Assembly: GCF_004022705.2 (NCBI RefSeq) | Contig: NZ_RZOY02000006.1 | Span: forward strand, 156,943 to 220,942 | Reading direction: 5' to 3' | Length of the DNA: 64,000 bases | Source of the DNA: Mesorhizobium sp. M2D.F.Ca.ET.226.01.1.1 | GTDB lineage: Bacteria; Pseudomonadota; Alphaproteobacteria; Rhizobiales; Rhizobiaceae | Part shown: positions 9,362 to 18,881 of the stretch, one piece after another | Numbering within the stretch: position 1 is the stretch's first letter | Layout: each line of letters begins with the position of its first letter | Notes under the pieces: generated by a model | The model's input: the letters and a program-made list of their open reading frames with translations, nothing else | Told to the model about the DNA's origin: nothing | The model's database searches: none | Position numbers and translations under genes: made by a program

Positions 9362-10570
9362 CTACCGCACGTATTTGGCGCCGAAACCCAGCGCGACCAG
9401 CGAGAAAGCCGTGATCATTCCGGCAAAGGCCAGGCTTGCCGTCGTGGCATTGGTCAGGCTCGACAGGACGCCAATGCCGATCACCGGCAGCGCATTGCCG
9501 CAGAAGCAGCAGATGAAGAATGCCGATACCACTTCGGCACGACGGTCTGCCGGCGCGATTTGGTTCACCACTTGCAGGCCGCCGCGATAGCCGAACGCCC
9601 CCGCCACGCCGCAGACCGCTGTCGCAATGATCATCAGGACCATCGAGGCATAGACCTGCGCCGCCACGATCAAAGCTGCGGTCGGGATCATCAGCACCAG
9701 CGCGGCGAGCATGGTGGAGCGGCTGGTGAGCCATGTGGTGCCGACGATGGTCGCCGCCGCCACGATCGACAGCTCAAAGAAAAGTCCACCTGCCTCCGCG
9801 TGGTTGGCGACATGCAGTTGCTGCGCCAGGATGCTTGGCGCCAGCGCCGCATAGAAGCCGACCAGCGCCATCGCGCCGAAGCCCGTCACCGCCGGCGCGA
9901 CGAATTGAGCGCGGATGTTGTCGGGCACGGAGAGTTGCGGCCGCAGCGAGACGGCGGAGAGCCGTCCGGGGCAGGAGACCGTTTCGCGCGTGCGCCAGAT
10001 CAGCAAAGTGACCACCGCAAGCAGGACGAGATAGACCGCGAATGTCAGCCTGAGCGGCCACGGCGCATATTGGGCAAGCAGCCCCGAGATCAGCGCGCCA
10101 ACCCCAAGGCCGATGAAGTTGGTGCTGGTGGCGATGACGGCGGCGCGTGACTTGTCCTGGCCCTCGATCAATTCGGCAAGCCAGGCGGTGCCGGCGCCTG
10201 CGCCGACACCGATGCCAAGGCCGCTCAGAATGCGCGCGATGTCGAGCCAGGCGAGATTTTCCGCGAACAGGAAAAGCAGCGCGCTGACCACGGCAACCGC
10301 CATCGCGGCGAGCGCGGCGGGACGACGGCCGACGACATCCGACACCCGGCCGAAGAACAGCAGCGCCGTGAGATTGCCGACGACGTAGACGGCATAAACC
10401 AGCGTCAGCGTGATCTGCGAGAAGCCGAAGGCCTGCTTGTAGATCACGTAGAGCGGCGTCAGCGCAGTGCTGCCGGCAAAAAGCGCGGCGATCATGGCGG
10501 CGACGGCGGCCTTCGCGGCGTTCCCGCCAAGCTCATTGTCACGCGTCATGGTTTGAGCGTAGCTGGTCAT
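9362..10570 (-). CDS. MFS transporter
   Basis: This is a 402-residue major facilitator superfamily protein with about twelve membrane segments. The loop between helices 2 and 3 reads GRVSDVVGRRPAAL, the signature of the family, and helix 5 contains GVGALISG. It is probably a drug or metabolite exporter of the DHA1-like kind, but the substrate is not predictable. The ATG at 10570 has GGAGG upstream at 6 bases; a frame extension to 10597 is unlikely. It is divergent from the TMEM175-like gene, with 137 bases between the start codons. Confidence 0.9.
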   Translation of the reverse strand: MTSYAQTMTRDNELGGNAAKAAVAAMIAALFAGSTALTPLYVIYKQAFGFSQITLTLVYAVYVVGNLTALLFFGRVSDVVGRRPAALAAMAVAVVSALLFLFAENLAWLDIARILSGLGIGVGAGAGTAWLAELIEGQDKSRAAVIATSTNFIGLGVGALISGLLAQYAPWPLRLTFAVYLVLLAVVTLLIWRTRETVSCPGRLSAVSLRPQLSVPDNIRAQFVAPAVTGFGAMALVGFYAALAPSILAQQLHVANHAEAGGLFFELSIVAAATIVGTTWLTSRSTMLAALVLMIPTAALIVAAQVYASMVLMIIATAVCGVAGAFGYRGGLQVVNQIAPADRRAEVVSAFFICCFCGNALPVIGIGVLSSLTNATTASLAFAGMITAFSLVALGFGAKYVR

Positions 10571-10707
10571 GGCCACCTCCGGTGGTTGCAAGCCCAACGC
10601 CTATATAGTGGCGCCGTTCCTGCCACCTAATCTCCTCCTGACAATTTCGGCAGGATGGTCAGGCGCCGCGTCCTCCCGTAACGTCTGACGAGAGCGAGGG
10701 AGGAATC

Positions 10708-11283
10708 ATGGGCAAGGGACGGGTCGAGGCATTCACCGATGGCGTCGTCGCCATCATCATCACCATCATGGTGCTGGAGTTGAAAGTGCCGCACGGCGAG
10801 GATTTCTCGGCCCTTGTACCGCTGTGGCCTGTCTTCTTCAGCTATGTGCTGTCCTTCATCAATGTCGGCATCTACTGGAACAATCTGCACAACATGTTCC
10901 ATACCGTGCAGCGCGTCGACGGGTGGGTGCTGTGGGCGAACCTCAACATGCTGTTCTGGCTGTCACTGATGCCGGTGACGACGGCCTTCATGGGCGAAAA
11001 CCACTTCGCGCCGGTGCCCGTCGCGGTCTACGGCGTCGACCTGGCGCTCTGCGCCGTCGGCTTCAACATCCTCTCGGCCGCCCTCCACCGCCTGCACGAC
11101 CCGGAAAGCATCTTCGCCAGAGCGTTGGGCAACGACCGCAAGGGAAAGATCTCGTTGGCGCTATACCTCGCGGCCATAGCTTTGACCTTCGTCAACCAGT
11201 GGCTCGGTGTCGCGATCTATGTGCTGGTAGCGATGATCTGGTTCGTACCGGACAAGCGGTTCGAAAGGCTGCTAGAAAAATAG
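10708..11283 (+). CDS. TMEM175-like potassium channel family protein (DUF1211)
   Basis: This is a 191-residue inner membrane protein with about five or six hydrophobic segments. The first helix begins RVEAFTDGVVAIIIT, corresponding to the RxxxFSDG motif of bacterial TMEM175 homologues (PF06736), with serine replaced by threonine. Bacterial members form tetrameric potassium-selective channels. A good ribosome site, GGGAGGAATC, precedes the ATG. It stands alone. The length fits the single-repeat bacterial form. Confidence 0.85.
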   Translation: MGKGRVEAFTDGVVAIIITIMVLELKVPHGEDFSALVPLWPVFFSYVLSFINVGIYWNNLHNMFHTVQRVDGWVLWANLNMLFWLSLMPVTTAFMGENHFAPVPVAVYGVDLALCAVGFNILSAALHRLHDPESIFARALGNDRKGKISLALYLAAIALTFVNQWLGVAIYVLVAMIWFVPDKRFERLLEK

Positions 11284-11288
11284 CTAAT

Positions 11289-11624
11289 TTAGCTTCGCAT
11301 CGCCTTCAGCTTCTCGGCCGCCGAAGCGGCAAGGTCGGCATAGCGCTCCTCCAGCCGTTCGGCCGCCTTGATGACCGGGAAGTCGTGGCCGAACTTCTCC
11401 AGCGCCAGCCGCAGCTTCTCGGCGAATTCCGCCTGCTTTTCCAGCGCCGCGAACAGCGTCTTCACCTGCGTCTCGCTGATATCGGGATTGGCCAGCATCT
11501 TCGGCACCTCGCGGCCCATCTGGTCGCCATTGACGGTCTGCTCCTTCAGGATTCCGATCCAGTCGGTCAAATGCCGAACTCCTTTTTTCAGGACAACATG
11601 CGCGGCGGGCGCTGCGGTGGTCAA
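11289..11624 (-). CDS. Hypothetical helical protein
   Basis: I do not recognise this 111-residue protein. It is predicted mostly alpha-helical and charged (LKKGVRHLTDWIGILKEQT, then ALEKQAEFAEKLRLALEKF), with no membrane segment and no signal peptide. The start at 11624 is a TTG without a clear ribosome site, so the N-terminus is uncertain. Codon third positions look like those of the neighbouring genes. It lies between a TMEM175-like gene on the plus strand, whose stop is six bases away, and an SDR gene that diverges from it. Confidence 0.55.
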   Translation of the reverse strand: MTTAAPAAHVVLKKGVRHLTDWIGILKEQTVNGDQMGREVPKMLANPDISETQVKTLFAALEKQAEFAEKLRLALEKFGHDFPVIKAAERLEERYADLAASAAEKLKAMRS

Positions 11625-11692
11625 CCCGTTGCAGACGAACCGGCCTTGCCTCGGCGGCGGCCGGCGTTAAGTTCGGCCGGGCCCGAACAAGG

Positions 11693-12568
11693 ATGAAAAT
11701 CATGACAAGCGACGCCGAAATCCAGACCGCCCTGCCCGCTTTCGCTTCCGGCAATGTCGCCGTCATCACCGGCGGCGCCAGCGGCATCGGCCTCGCCGCG
11801 GCGAAACGCTTCGCGGCGATGGGCATGAAGACGGTGCTGGCCGATATCGGTGGCATGCGCCTCGACCAGGCAAGAGGGGCCGTTGCGGCGATCGCCGGCC
11901 AGGATGCCGTCCTCCCGATCCCGACCGACGTCTCCAAGGCGGAAGAGGTCGACCGGCTGGCGGACCTCGCGCACGGCGCCTTCGGCCCGGTGTCGGTGCT
12001 GATGAACAATGCCGGCGTCGGCAACAATCCGGGCAAGCCTTGGGATAACCGTGATGCCTGGAAGCGGCTGCTGGACATCAATTTCTGGGGCGTCGTGCAT
12101 GGCGTCGAGGCCTTCGTGCCGCGCATGCTCGCGGCGGACAAGCCCGGCCTGATCATCAACACAGGTTCCAAGCAGGGCATCACGACGCCGCCCGGCAACC
12201 TCGCCTACAACGTCTCCAAGGCCGGCGTGAAGACGTTCACCGAAGGGCTGGCGCACGCGCTTCGCAACGAGCCTGGGGCGAAGGTTTCGGCGCATCTGCT
12301 GATCCCCGGCTTCACCTATACCGGCCTGACCGAAGGCGCGACGCAAAAGCCCGCCGGCGCCTGGACCGGCGAACAGGTGATCGACTTCATGCTGGCATCG
12401 CTGATCGACGACGACTTTTACATCCTTTGCCCCGACAACGAGGTCGCGCGGCCGACGGATGAAAAGCGCATGGCCTGGGCGATCGGCGACATCATCGAGA
12501 ACCGCCCGGCTCTGTCGCGCTGGCATCCCGATCACAAGGACGCCTTCGCCGCCTTTATGAGCCGCTGA
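11693..12568 (+). CDS. SDR family NAD(P)-dependent oxidoreductase
   Basis: This is a 291-residue classical short-chain dehydrogenase. The cofactor motif TGGASGIG lies near residue 26, NNAG near 106, and the catalytic YNVSK near 176, with a serine at the expected place in INTGSKQG. The C-terminus is longer than usual for the classical form and includes FYILCPDNEVARPTDEKRM, seen in SDRs acting on bulky hydrophobic substrates. A second ATG at 11702 may be the real start. The substrate is unknown. It converges with the iron-permease-like gene, seven bases apart. Confidence 0.9.
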   Translation: MKIMTSDAEIQTALPAFASGNVAVITGGASGIGLAAAKRFAAMGMKTVLADIGGMRLDQARGAVAAIAGQDAVLPIPTDVSKAEEVDRLADLAHGAFGPVSVLMNNAGVGNNPGKPWDNRDAWKRLLDINFWGVVHGVEAFVPRMLAADKPGLIINTGSKQGITTPPGNLAYNVSKAGVKTFTEGLAHALRNEPGAKVSAHLLIPGFTYTGLTEGATQKPAGAWTGEQVIDFMLASLIDDDFYILCPDNEVARPTDEKRMAWAIGDIIENRPALSRWHPDHKDAFAAFMSR

Positions 12569-12575
12569 CGGGCAC

Positions 12576-13004
12576 TCAAGCGGCGGTTTTCTTCTTGGCG
12601 CGGGTCTTGCCGGTCAAGGCCTTCTTGGCCTCCTCGGCGATCTTGCGGTCGTGCCGCTTCGCCGCCGCCTCGCATTTGTCGCGGATCTCTTTGACCTCCG
12701 ATTCCGTCAGGTGCTCGATACCGATGAATTGGTTGTGGGCGCGGCCGACCCTGATCAGTTCGTCCAGCTTGGCCTGGATCGCCGCGCCGTCGCGGTTCTG
12801 CGTGTTCTGGATCAGGAACACCATCAGGAAGGTGACGATGGTGGTGCCGGTGTTGATGACCAGTTGCCAAGTGTCGGAAAAACCGAAGATCGGGCCGCTT
12901 GCCGCCCATGCAACCACGATCAGCAAGCAAATGGCGAAGGTAGGCGCCAGGCCAGCCAGATGCGCCACCCAGTTGGCTATCCTGGTAAAAATCTTCTCGA
13001 TCAT
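12576..13004 (-). CDS. Low affinity iron permease family protein
   Basis: This is a 142-residue membrane protein of the Fet4-like family (PF04120). Two hydrophobic helices (LAPTFAICLLIVVAWAASGP and TWQLVINTGTTIVTFLMVFL) are followed by QNTQNRDGAAIQAKLDELI, which is the strongest family signature, then a charged lysine-rich tail (KTRAKKKTAA). The longer open frame to 13532 is not supported; the start at 13004 gives the normal N-terminus for the family. Despite the family name, iron transport by bacterial members is not well shown. Confidence 0.88.
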   Translation of the reverse strand: MIEKIFTRIANWVAHLAGLAPTFAICLLIVVAWAASGPIFGFSDTWQLVINTGTTIVTFLMVFLIQNTQNRDGAAIQAKLDELIRVGRAHNQFIGIEHLTESEVKEIRDKCEAAAKRHDRKIAEEAKKALTGKTRAKKKTAA

Positions 13005-13219
13005 GCAAATCCCGAAAATCGTGGACGCGCAGGCATTTGCGAAGAAACAAGCTGCCGCCCCCTCCGGTTCCAAGGATTTGAATTTTCGAGCCTGCGCGCG
13101 GCTGCAATCAGACACACGCCAGAAGCGCAGCCGTGTGAAAAAGCACCTTATCGGTTGTTTGCGATAGTGCCGGTGCAGGCAAGAGAGCCTGTTCCTTCCG
13201 CTTCGGCGGTTTACCTCGA

Positions 13220-13258
13220 GCCCCTTCCGCTGCGCCACCCCCGCATGGCGGAAGGGGC
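13220..13258. terminator. Hairpin in the gap 13005-13332
   Basis: A perfect 11-base inverted repeat, GCCCCTTCCGC with GCGGAAGGGGC, is separated by 17 bases. It lies 75 bases beyond the end of the acetyltransferase gene on the minus strand and lacks a T-run, so its role as terminator is tentative. The rest of the 328-base gap between the acetyltransferase and the iron-permease-like gene shows no gene I can support. Confidence 0.45.
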
Positions 13259-13332
13259 AACTATCCCCGAGGGCAGAGCTTAGCATCCGGGTAGCGCCGC
13301 GGCGCCTGATGGCGTTCCGCCGCTGGTTCGCC

Positions 13333-13974
13333 TCAGTGGGTATTGTCTTCCCAGCGATCGAGGAAGGCTTCGATCGGCATGGCCTGCATTTCGGGGATTG
13401 CTCTCGCCAGTTTCTCGGGCGCCCAGTCCCACCAGGCGAGGCTGTCGATGCGCGCCGCCACGTCGGCGGAGAAACGCTGACGCAGTGGCTTTGCCGGAAC
13501 GCCGGCGACGATCGTGTAGGGCGCGACGTCATGCGTCACCACGGCATTGGCGCCGATGACGGCGCCGTTGCCGATCACGACACCAGGCATGACGACCGCG
13601 CCGTGGCCGATCCAGACATCGTGGCCGATGCTGACCGACTTCGCCTGACGCCGCGCGCGAAAAGCCGCGTCGACGCCCAGCCAGCGGAAATACTCGTTTG
13701 GCCGATAGCCGACCTTGTGCTGCGTCAGCCGCTCGATCGGGTGTTCGAGCGCGTTGATGCGGCTGTTGGCGGCAATCGAGCAGAACTTGCCGATCGTCGT
13801 GTAGATTGCTTCCGAATGGCGCTCGAAATAGGAGAAATCGCCGACGCTCACCTCGCGCAGGATCACCCGCTCGCCGATCGAGGCATAGCGGCCGAGCTTG
13901 CATGCCTTCAGCTCCGCCGTCGGATGGATGCGCGGCTCGGAGTCCTTGAGAACGAGGTTTTCAGGGCGGTCCAT
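13333..13974 (-). CDS. Hexapeptide-repeat acetyltransferase, phosphonate-associated type (phn_thr-fam)
   Basis: This is a 213-residue left-handed beta-helix acyltransferase with repeated hexapeptides (VSIGHDVWIGHGAVVMPGVV, IGNGAVIGANAVVTHDV). The overall pattern IYTTIGKFCSIAANSRIN, NEYFRW, TIVAGVPAKPLRQRF and LAWWDWAPEKL matches the xenobiotic/chloramphenicol acetyltransferase-like subfamily found in C-P lyase (phn) operons (TIGR03308). No phn gene lies in this window, so it is an orphan here. It probably transfers an acetyl group from acetyl-CoA to a small acceptor in the cytosol. The catalytic histidine is likely one of those in GHDVWIGHG. Confidence 0.82.
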   Translation of the reverse strand: MDRPENLVLKDSEPRIHPTAELKACKLGRYASIGERVILREVSVGDFSYFERHSEAIYTTIGKFCSIAANSRINALEHPIERLTQHKVGYRPNEYFRWLGVDAAFRARRQAKSVSIGHDVWIGHGAVVMPGVVIGNGAVIGANAVVTHDVAPYTIVAGVPAKPLRQRFSADVAARIDSLAWWDWAPEKLARAIPEMQAMPIEAFLDRWEDNTH

Positions 13975-14033
13975 GCCCGGGCTTTACGCCCGCGCGATTG
14001 CTCCCGCAAGCGGGACAGATAATCCGCTCGAAC

Positions 14034-14519
14034 CTATTGCGGCTTGCCCTTCGTCCACACCACGTTCTGGCCGTAGAGCGGCACGGTGGTGACCGACATC
14101 TTGGCCGAGCCGTTCTGCACCTGCCGCGAATGCGACAGATAGATCAGCGTCTCGTTCTTCTTGTCGTAGATGCGGTTCACCACCTGCTTCTTCCAGATCA
14201 GGCTGAGGCCCTGCTTGAACACTTCCTCGCCGCCCTCGCCCATATCGATGTCGCCGATGGTGATCGGCCCGGTCTGGCGGCAGGAGATCGAGGAATCGGG
14301 CGGATCCTCGAACCAGTTGCCCTTGTGCAGCCGGTCGATGATGCTGCGGTCGAAATAGGCGACATGGCAGGTGACGCCGTCGACCTTAGGGTCCTTGATG
14401 GCGTCGATCATGATGTCGTTGCCGACCCAGTCGACACCCACTTTGCCCACCTCGTCGGCCACGGCCGCGCCGGCGCTGAGGGCAAGACATACGGCGAATA
14501 AACCGATCAGTTTTCGCAA
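14034..14519 (-). CDS. creA: CreA family protein, exported
   Basis: This is a 161-residue periplasmic protein of the CreA family (PF05981), a widely conserved protein of unknown function. A signal peptide (RKLIGLFAVCLALSAGAAVA) is followed by the family core: DWVGNDIMIDAIKDPKV, VTCHV, and DPPDSSISCRQTGPI with a conserved cysteine pair. I chose the TTG at 14519 because GAGGAGG lies six bases upstream and it places the signal peptide at the N-terminus. The open frame upstream to 14996 is a shadow of cytochrome b561. Confidence 0.88.
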   Translation of the reverse strand: MRKLIGLFAVCLALSAGAAVADEVGKVGVDWVGNDIMIDAIKDPKVDGVTCHVAYFDRSIIDRLHKGNWFEDPPDSSISCRQTGPITIGDIDMGEGGEEVFKQGLSLIWKKQVVNRIYDKKNETLIYLSHSRQVQNGSAKMSVTTVPLYGQNVVWTKGKPQ

Positions 14520-14599
14520 AGATTGCCTCCTCGGTTGGCGATTGCCGATGTCAGGTGGGACAGGATCGTGGCGTTTGCAAGCCGCCCGATGCACGCAAA

Positions 14600-15106
14600 C
14601 TATGCCTGGCGGAAGGCCAGCATCTGCCTGAGCACATTCGACTTGAGGACAAAATGCTGGACGAGCGCACCGGCGATGTGGAGCAGCACCACATAGAGCA
14701 GCACATTCTTGCCGAGGACATGCACCAGGCCTGCGCCCGGCACCTGCAGGAACCACGCCGCGGCGCCGGAAAGCGGCACGATGAAGATCAGCGCGTAGAT
14801 GACGAGATGCGTCAGCCTGGCGAGCAGCCGCAGCGCCGGATGCTCGATGCCAGAAACTGGCGGAACGCCGCGCGTCTCCCGCAGCCAGAGCCGCCAGGCA
14901 GCGAGGACCAGTACGGCAAGGCCAAGCACGACATGCATATAGGCCAGCGGCCAATCGCCCGCAGCGGCTTCCTGTCCGCGGCGCAGCGCGCGCCACACAT
15001 GCTGCATGCCGTCATGGGCCACGAACTGGATCAGGATGAGCGCGGCGATGCTCCAATGCAGCCAGACCTGGGTCTTCGAATAGGACGATACTGGCGAGCC
15101 GGCCAT
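14600..15106 (-). CDS. Cytochrome b561 family protein
   Basis: This is a 168-residue inner membrane dihaem b-type cytochrome (PF01292) with four hydrophobic helices. Histidines suited to haem binding lie in QVWLHWSIAALI, LAYMHVVLGL, LARLTHLVIYAL and VVLLHIAGALVQHF, two pairs across the membrane. Bacterial members move electrons between quinol and periplasmic acceptors; in E. coli the related CybB oxidises superoxide. It lies 80 bases upstream of creA in the same direction and is divergent from the Sco gene. Confidence 0.9.
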   Translation of the reverse strand: MAGSPVSSYSKTQVWLHWSIAALILIQFVAHDGMQHVWRALRRGQEAAAGDWPLAYMHVVLGLAVLVLAAWRLWLRETRGVPPVSGIEHPALRLLARLTHLVIYALIFIVPLSGAAAWFLQVPGAGLVHVLGKNVLLYVVLLHIAGALVQHFVLKSNVLRQMLAFRQA

Positions 15107-15307
15107 CAGGCTGCTCCATCAGGGATGGTTTATGGAGGATAATTGGACAGCCAAGCCGGTCAAATTAAGGATCGGTAATGGTCCGCCACGCGATCGGACC
15201 GCTCGGCCGATTGCGGCAACGCGACATCTTTGCGCGACCGCCGCCGACCCGTTAAGACTGTCGCCAAACTGGCTTCCAGCCAAAGCAATCGCGACGGACA
15301 TTCACTG

Positions 15308-15892
15308 ATGATGCGTGCAATCCTGGTCGGCATTCTCGTCCTGATGGCGGCAGGCATCGGCTGGCTGACATTCGACTGGTACCGCGGCCATTACGGCGGC
15401 GAGCCCTACGGCGCGCCCTTCACCCTGGTTGACCAGAAAGGCGCTCCAATCACCGAGGCGGCCTTCAGGGGCCACCCGAGCGTCGTCTTCTTCGGCTTCA
15501 CCCATTGCCCGGAAGTCTGCCCGACAACGCTCTTCGAGCTGGCCGGCTGGCTGAAGACGATGGGCGACAGCGGCAAAAACCTCAACGCCTATTTCGTCAC
15601 CGTCGATCCGGAGCGTGATACGCCCGAGACGATGAACACCTATGTCAGCAATTTTTCCGACCGCATCACCGGCATCACCGGCGATCCGGACAAGGTGCAC
15701 GCCATGGCCAAGGCTTTCGGCATCTACTGGAAGAAGGTCGACACCGGCGACGGCGACTACACGATGGACCACACGGCCTCCGTGCTGCTCCTCAACGCCA
15801 AGGGCGAATTCGCCGGAACCATCGCTTACGGCGAGACGGCCGACGCCGCTGTCGCCAAGCTGAAGCGTCTGGCGGCGGGTGGCCAAACATGA
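15308..15892 (+). CDS. SCO family copper chaperone (SCO1/SenC)
   Basis: This is a 194-residue membrane-anchored thioredoxin-fold protein (PF02630). An N-terminal helix ([19 protein letters not shown]) anchors it to face the periplasm. The copper ligands are the CPEVC motif (about residues 67-71) and the histidine in [11 protein letters not shown]. It delivers copper to cytochrome c oxidase or keeps its cysteines reduced. Two ATGs in a row (15308 and 15311) offer equal starts. The neighbouring cytochrome b561 gene is divergent, which fits a shared respiratory theme but proves nothing. Confidence 0.92.
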   Translation: MMRAILVGILVLMAAGIGWLTFDWYRGHYGGEPYGAPFTLVDQKGAPITEAAFRGHPSVVFFGFTHCPEVCPTTLFELAGWLKTMGDSGKNLNAYFVTVDPERDTPETMNTYVSNFSDRITGITGDPDKVHAMAKAFGIYWKKVDTGDGDYTMDHTASVLLLNAKGEFAGTIAYGETADAAVAKLKRLAAGGQT

Positions 15893-15971
15893 CCCCGAAC
15901 CGAAGGTCAGCGACCGCAAAAAGTGGGAACCGGTTCTCGGAGAAGGTCATGTTCAAACAAGAGGCTTCCTG

Positions 15972-16844
15972 ATGGGGCAGACCCGGCTCCATCTCACCGC
16001 CAACAAGGCTGAGGCCGATCGCATCTTCATGGCGCTAGACACCGCCTTCGAGGACGACGGCCTGCCGATCGCCGTGCTGGAGCTCGACGAGGAAAAAGAC
16101 ATCCACGAAGTGTCGCTCTATGCCGACGGCGACGTCGATCCGGTCGAAGCGCGGGTCAAGGATATTCTGGCCGGCCTCGGCCTGCCGAAACCTGTCGAGC
16201 GTGAGGTCCTGCCTGAGGTCGACTGGGTGTCGCGCTCGCTGGAAGGCCTGAAGCCGGTCCGCGCCGGCCGCTTTTTCGTCCATGGCTCGCACGACCGGGC
16301 CAAGCGCCACGCCGGCGATCTCACCATCGAGATCGAGGCCGGCCTTGCCTTCGGCACCGGCCATCATGGCACCACCGCCGGCTGCCTCGAAATGCTGGAG
16401 CAGGTGGTGCTGCGCGAACGGCCGCGCAACGCGCTCGACCTCGGCACCGGCAGCGCGGTGCTGGCGATCGCGGTTGCCAAGCTGGCGCATATCCCAGTGC
16501 TGGCGACCGACATCGATCCCGTCGCCGTCCGCGTTGCCGCGGCTAACGCCCGTCTCAACCACGTCAAGGCGTTGGTTGAGACCGTGACGGCGCCAGGCTT
16601 CCACAACCCGATCTTCGCCAGGCGCGCGCCGTTTGACCTGATCGTCGCCAACATCCTGGCGCGGCCGCTGATGCGGCTGGCGCCCGAAATGGCCCGGCAT
16701 ATCAGGCTTGGCGGCTCGCTGGTGCTTTCCGGCATCCTCGACAGGCAGCGCGACGCGGTGATCTCGGCCTATGTCGGCCAGAGCTTCCGCCACGTGCGCA
16801 CGCTTCATCGCGAAGGCTGGGTGACCATCCACCTCAAGCGCTGA
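15972..16844 (+). CDS. prmA: Ribosomal protein L11 methyltransferase PrmA
   Basis: This is a 290-residue methyltransferase that trimethylates ribosomal protein L11 with S-adenosylmethionine. The motif FGTGHHGTT (about 127-135) and the SAM-binding [13 protein letters not shown] (156-168) are as in the family, and VANILARPL near 225 corresponds to the NPL/NIL substrate loop. The ATG at 15972 is chosen because the N-terminal domain of PrmA begins there. The longer open frame starts at 15879, inside the Sco gene, and gives 31 residues without similarity. Confidence 0.93.
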   Translation: MGQTRLHLTANKAEADRIFMALDTAFEDDGLPIAVLELDEEKDIHEVSLYADGDVDPVEARVKDILAGLGLPKPVEREVLPEVDWVSRSLEGLKPVRAGRFFVHGSHDRAKRHAGDLTIEIEAGLAFGTGHHGTTAGCLEMLEQVVLRERPRNALDLGTGSAVLAIAVAKLAHIPVLATDIDPVAVRVAAANARLNHVKALVETVTAPGFHNPIFARRAPFDLIVANILARPLMRLAPEMARHIRLGGSLVLSGILDRQRDAVISAYVGQSFRHVRTLHREGWVTIHLKR

Positions 16845-16943
16845 AGTAGGCAGCAGCGGCCGATCTGGCCCTGCCGAAATCGATTCCGGTTTCCAGGCCT
16901 ATGCGCTACGGTCGCGGCGAGCCATTCGAGGGAGATGCCCACA

Positions 16944-18788
16944 ATGTTCCAGACCTTTGATTCCGCTGGCGATCCGACCGTCGGCAAGCCGCGCGTAGCA
17001 CTGCTGCGGCAAAGGCTGGCTGAAAACGGTCTCGACGGTTTCATGGTGCCTCGCGCGGACGAGCACCAGGGCGAATATGTCGCCGACCGCTCGGCGCGGC
17101 TGAAATGGATGACCGGCTTTTCCGGTTCGGCCGGTGTCGCCATCATCCTGCGCGACCGCGCCTTCATCTTCGTCGATGGCCGCTACACGCTGCAGGTGCG
17201 CAACGAAGTTGATCTCGGCATCTTCACCGTCGAGAGCCTGATCGACAGTCCGCCGGCCAGCTGGATCAAGGACAATCTCGGTAAGGGCGCGAGACTCGGC
17301 TTCGACCCCTGGCTGCATACGATCGGCGAGGTCAAGGCGCTGAAGGCGTCGGCCGAGCAGTCCGGCGCGACGCTGGTGCCGCTCGACAGGAACCCCATCG
17401 ACATCATCTGGAAGGACCAGCCGGAGCCGCCGCGCGCGCCGGTCGAGCTTCACCCGATCGCCTTTGCCGGCGAGCTCGCCAAGGACAAGCTGGCCCGGCT
17501 GGCCGGCGCGATCGAGAAGGAAGGCGCCACTCATGCGGTGCTGACCGATCCCTCTTCGATAGCCTGGGTGTTCAACATCCGTGGCGGCGACGTGCCGCAC
17601 ACGCCGCTGGCACTGGGCTTTGCCATCCTCGCAGCCGACGGCAAGCATCAGCTGTTCATGGACCAGCGCAAATTCCCGCACCAGGTCGCGGCCTATCTCA
17701 CCCAGCTCGCCGATCCGCAGGATCCGAACGAGTTCGAAGCGGCAATCGTCGACCTCGCAAAGGGCGGAGCCAAAATCGCGCTCGACCCTGTGCTGGCGGC
17801 TGACAAGCTGAGAATGCTGGTCGAGGACAATGGCGGCACGGTCGTGCTGGCCGCCGACCCGGCGCGCATCCCGCGCGCCACCAAGAACCAGGCCGAGATC
17901 GCCGGCAGCCGCGCCGCGCATCGCCGCGACGGCGCCGCGGTCGCCAAGCTGCTATGCTGGCTCGACCGCCAGAAGCCCGGCACGCTGGACGAAATAGCCG
18001 TCGTCACCAGGCTCGAGGAGGTGCGCCGGCAGACCGGCGAGGAAACGCAGATGCCGCTGCGCGACGTGTCCTTCGACACGATTTCCGGGGCCGGCCCGAA
18101 CGGTGCCATCATGCATTACCGCGTCTCGCGCGCCACCAGCCGCAAGCTTGAGAGCGGCGAGCTGTTCCTGCTCGATTCCGGCGGCCAGTATCAGGACGGC
18201 ACCACCGACATCACCCGCACCGTGCCGATCGGCGAGCCGACCGAGGAGATGCGCGAACGCTTCACGCTGGTGCTGAAGGGCATGATCGGCATCTCGACGC
18301 TGCGTTTCCCCGCCGGCACGCGCGGTTCAGAGATCGACGCCGTTGCCCGCATGGCGCTGTGGAAGCATGGCTGCGACTTCGCTCATGGCACCGGCCATGG
18401 CGTCGGCTCCTACCTTGCGGTGCACGAAGGGCCGCAGCGTATTGCCCGCACCGGCACCGAAAAACTGCTGGCCGGCATGATGCTGTCCAACGAGCCGGGC
18501 TATTACAAGGAAGGCGCCTACGGCATCCGCATCGAGAACCTGATCCTGGTCACGCCTGCCGAACAGATCGAAGGTGGTGACATCGCCATGCACGCCTTCG
18601 AGACCCTGACGCTGGCGCCGATCGACAAGCGCCTCATCCGCAGTGACCTGTTGCACCGGGACGAATTGCAGTGGCTCGACCGGTATCATGCCCGGGTGCT
18701 GGCCGAGATCGGTCCGATGGTCGACGGCGAGACGCTTGCTTGGCTGGAAAAAGCCACCGCGCCGCTGCCGCATGACGCAAAGATTTGA
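16944..18788 (+). CDS. pepP: Xaa-Pro aminopeptidase (aminopeptidase P, M24B family)
   Basis: This is a 614-residue cytosolic dinuclear-metal peptidase that removes the N-terminal residue before proline. It has the three-domain layout of the long form: two creatinase-type N-terminal domains (to about residue 310) and a C-terminal pita-bread catalytic domain. Metal ligands are visible in order: LLDSGG, TTDITRT, HGTGHGVG, SNEPGYY and IRIENL. The ATG at 16944 has GAGGGAG at 9 bases; an ATG at 16935 lies directly on the ribosome site and is less likely. An M24 family protein with other specificity is possible, but length and motifs favour this call. Confidence 0.9.
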   Translation: MFQTFDSAGDPTVGKPRVALLRQRLAENGLDGFMVPRADEHQGEYVADRSARLKWMTGFSGSAGVAIILRDRAFIFVDGRYTLQVRNEVDLGIFTVESLIDSPPASWIKDNLGKGARLGFDPWLHTIGEVKALKASAEQSGATLVPLDRNPIDIIWKDQPEPPRAPVELHPIAFAGELAKDKLARLAGAIEKEGATHAVLTDPSSIAWVFNIRGGDVPHTPLALGFAILAADGKHQLFMDQRKFPHQVAAYLTQLADPQDPNEFEAAIVDLAKGGAKIALDPVLAADKLRMLVEDNGGTVVLAADPARIPRATKNQAEIAGSRAAHRRDGAAVAKLLCWLDRQKPGTLDEIAVVTRLEEVRRQTGEETQMPLRDVSFDTISGAGPNGAIMHYRVSRATSRKLESGELFLLDSGGQYQDGTTDITRTVPIGEPTEEMRERFTLVLKGMIGISTLRFPAGTRGSEIDAVARMALWKHGCDFAHGTGHGVGSYLAVHEGPQRIARTGTEKLLAGMMLSNEPGYYKEGAYGIRIENLILVTPAEQIEGGDIAMHAFETLTLAPIDKRLIRSDLLHRDELQWLDRYHARVLAEIGPMVDGETLAWLEKATAPLPHDAKI

Positions 18789-18798
18789 GGACAGCCTC

Positions 18799-18836
18799 TT
18801 TCTCCCCGTTCACGGGGAGAAATGCCCGGCAGGGCA
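18799..18836. repeat. Double-hairpin extragenic repeat, probable bidirectional terminator
   Basis: TTTCTCCCC pairs with GGGGAGAAA around GTTCAC (18799-18822), followed at once by TGCCC pairing with GGGCA (18823-18836). It sits between the convergent ends of pepP and azlD. The CTCCCC/GGGGAG core recalls the large palindrome at 6040-6187. Confidence 0.65.
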
Positions 18837-18881
18837 ATGAGGGGCAGCGCCAACGTTTCGAACGATCGCACCGGCAGAATT

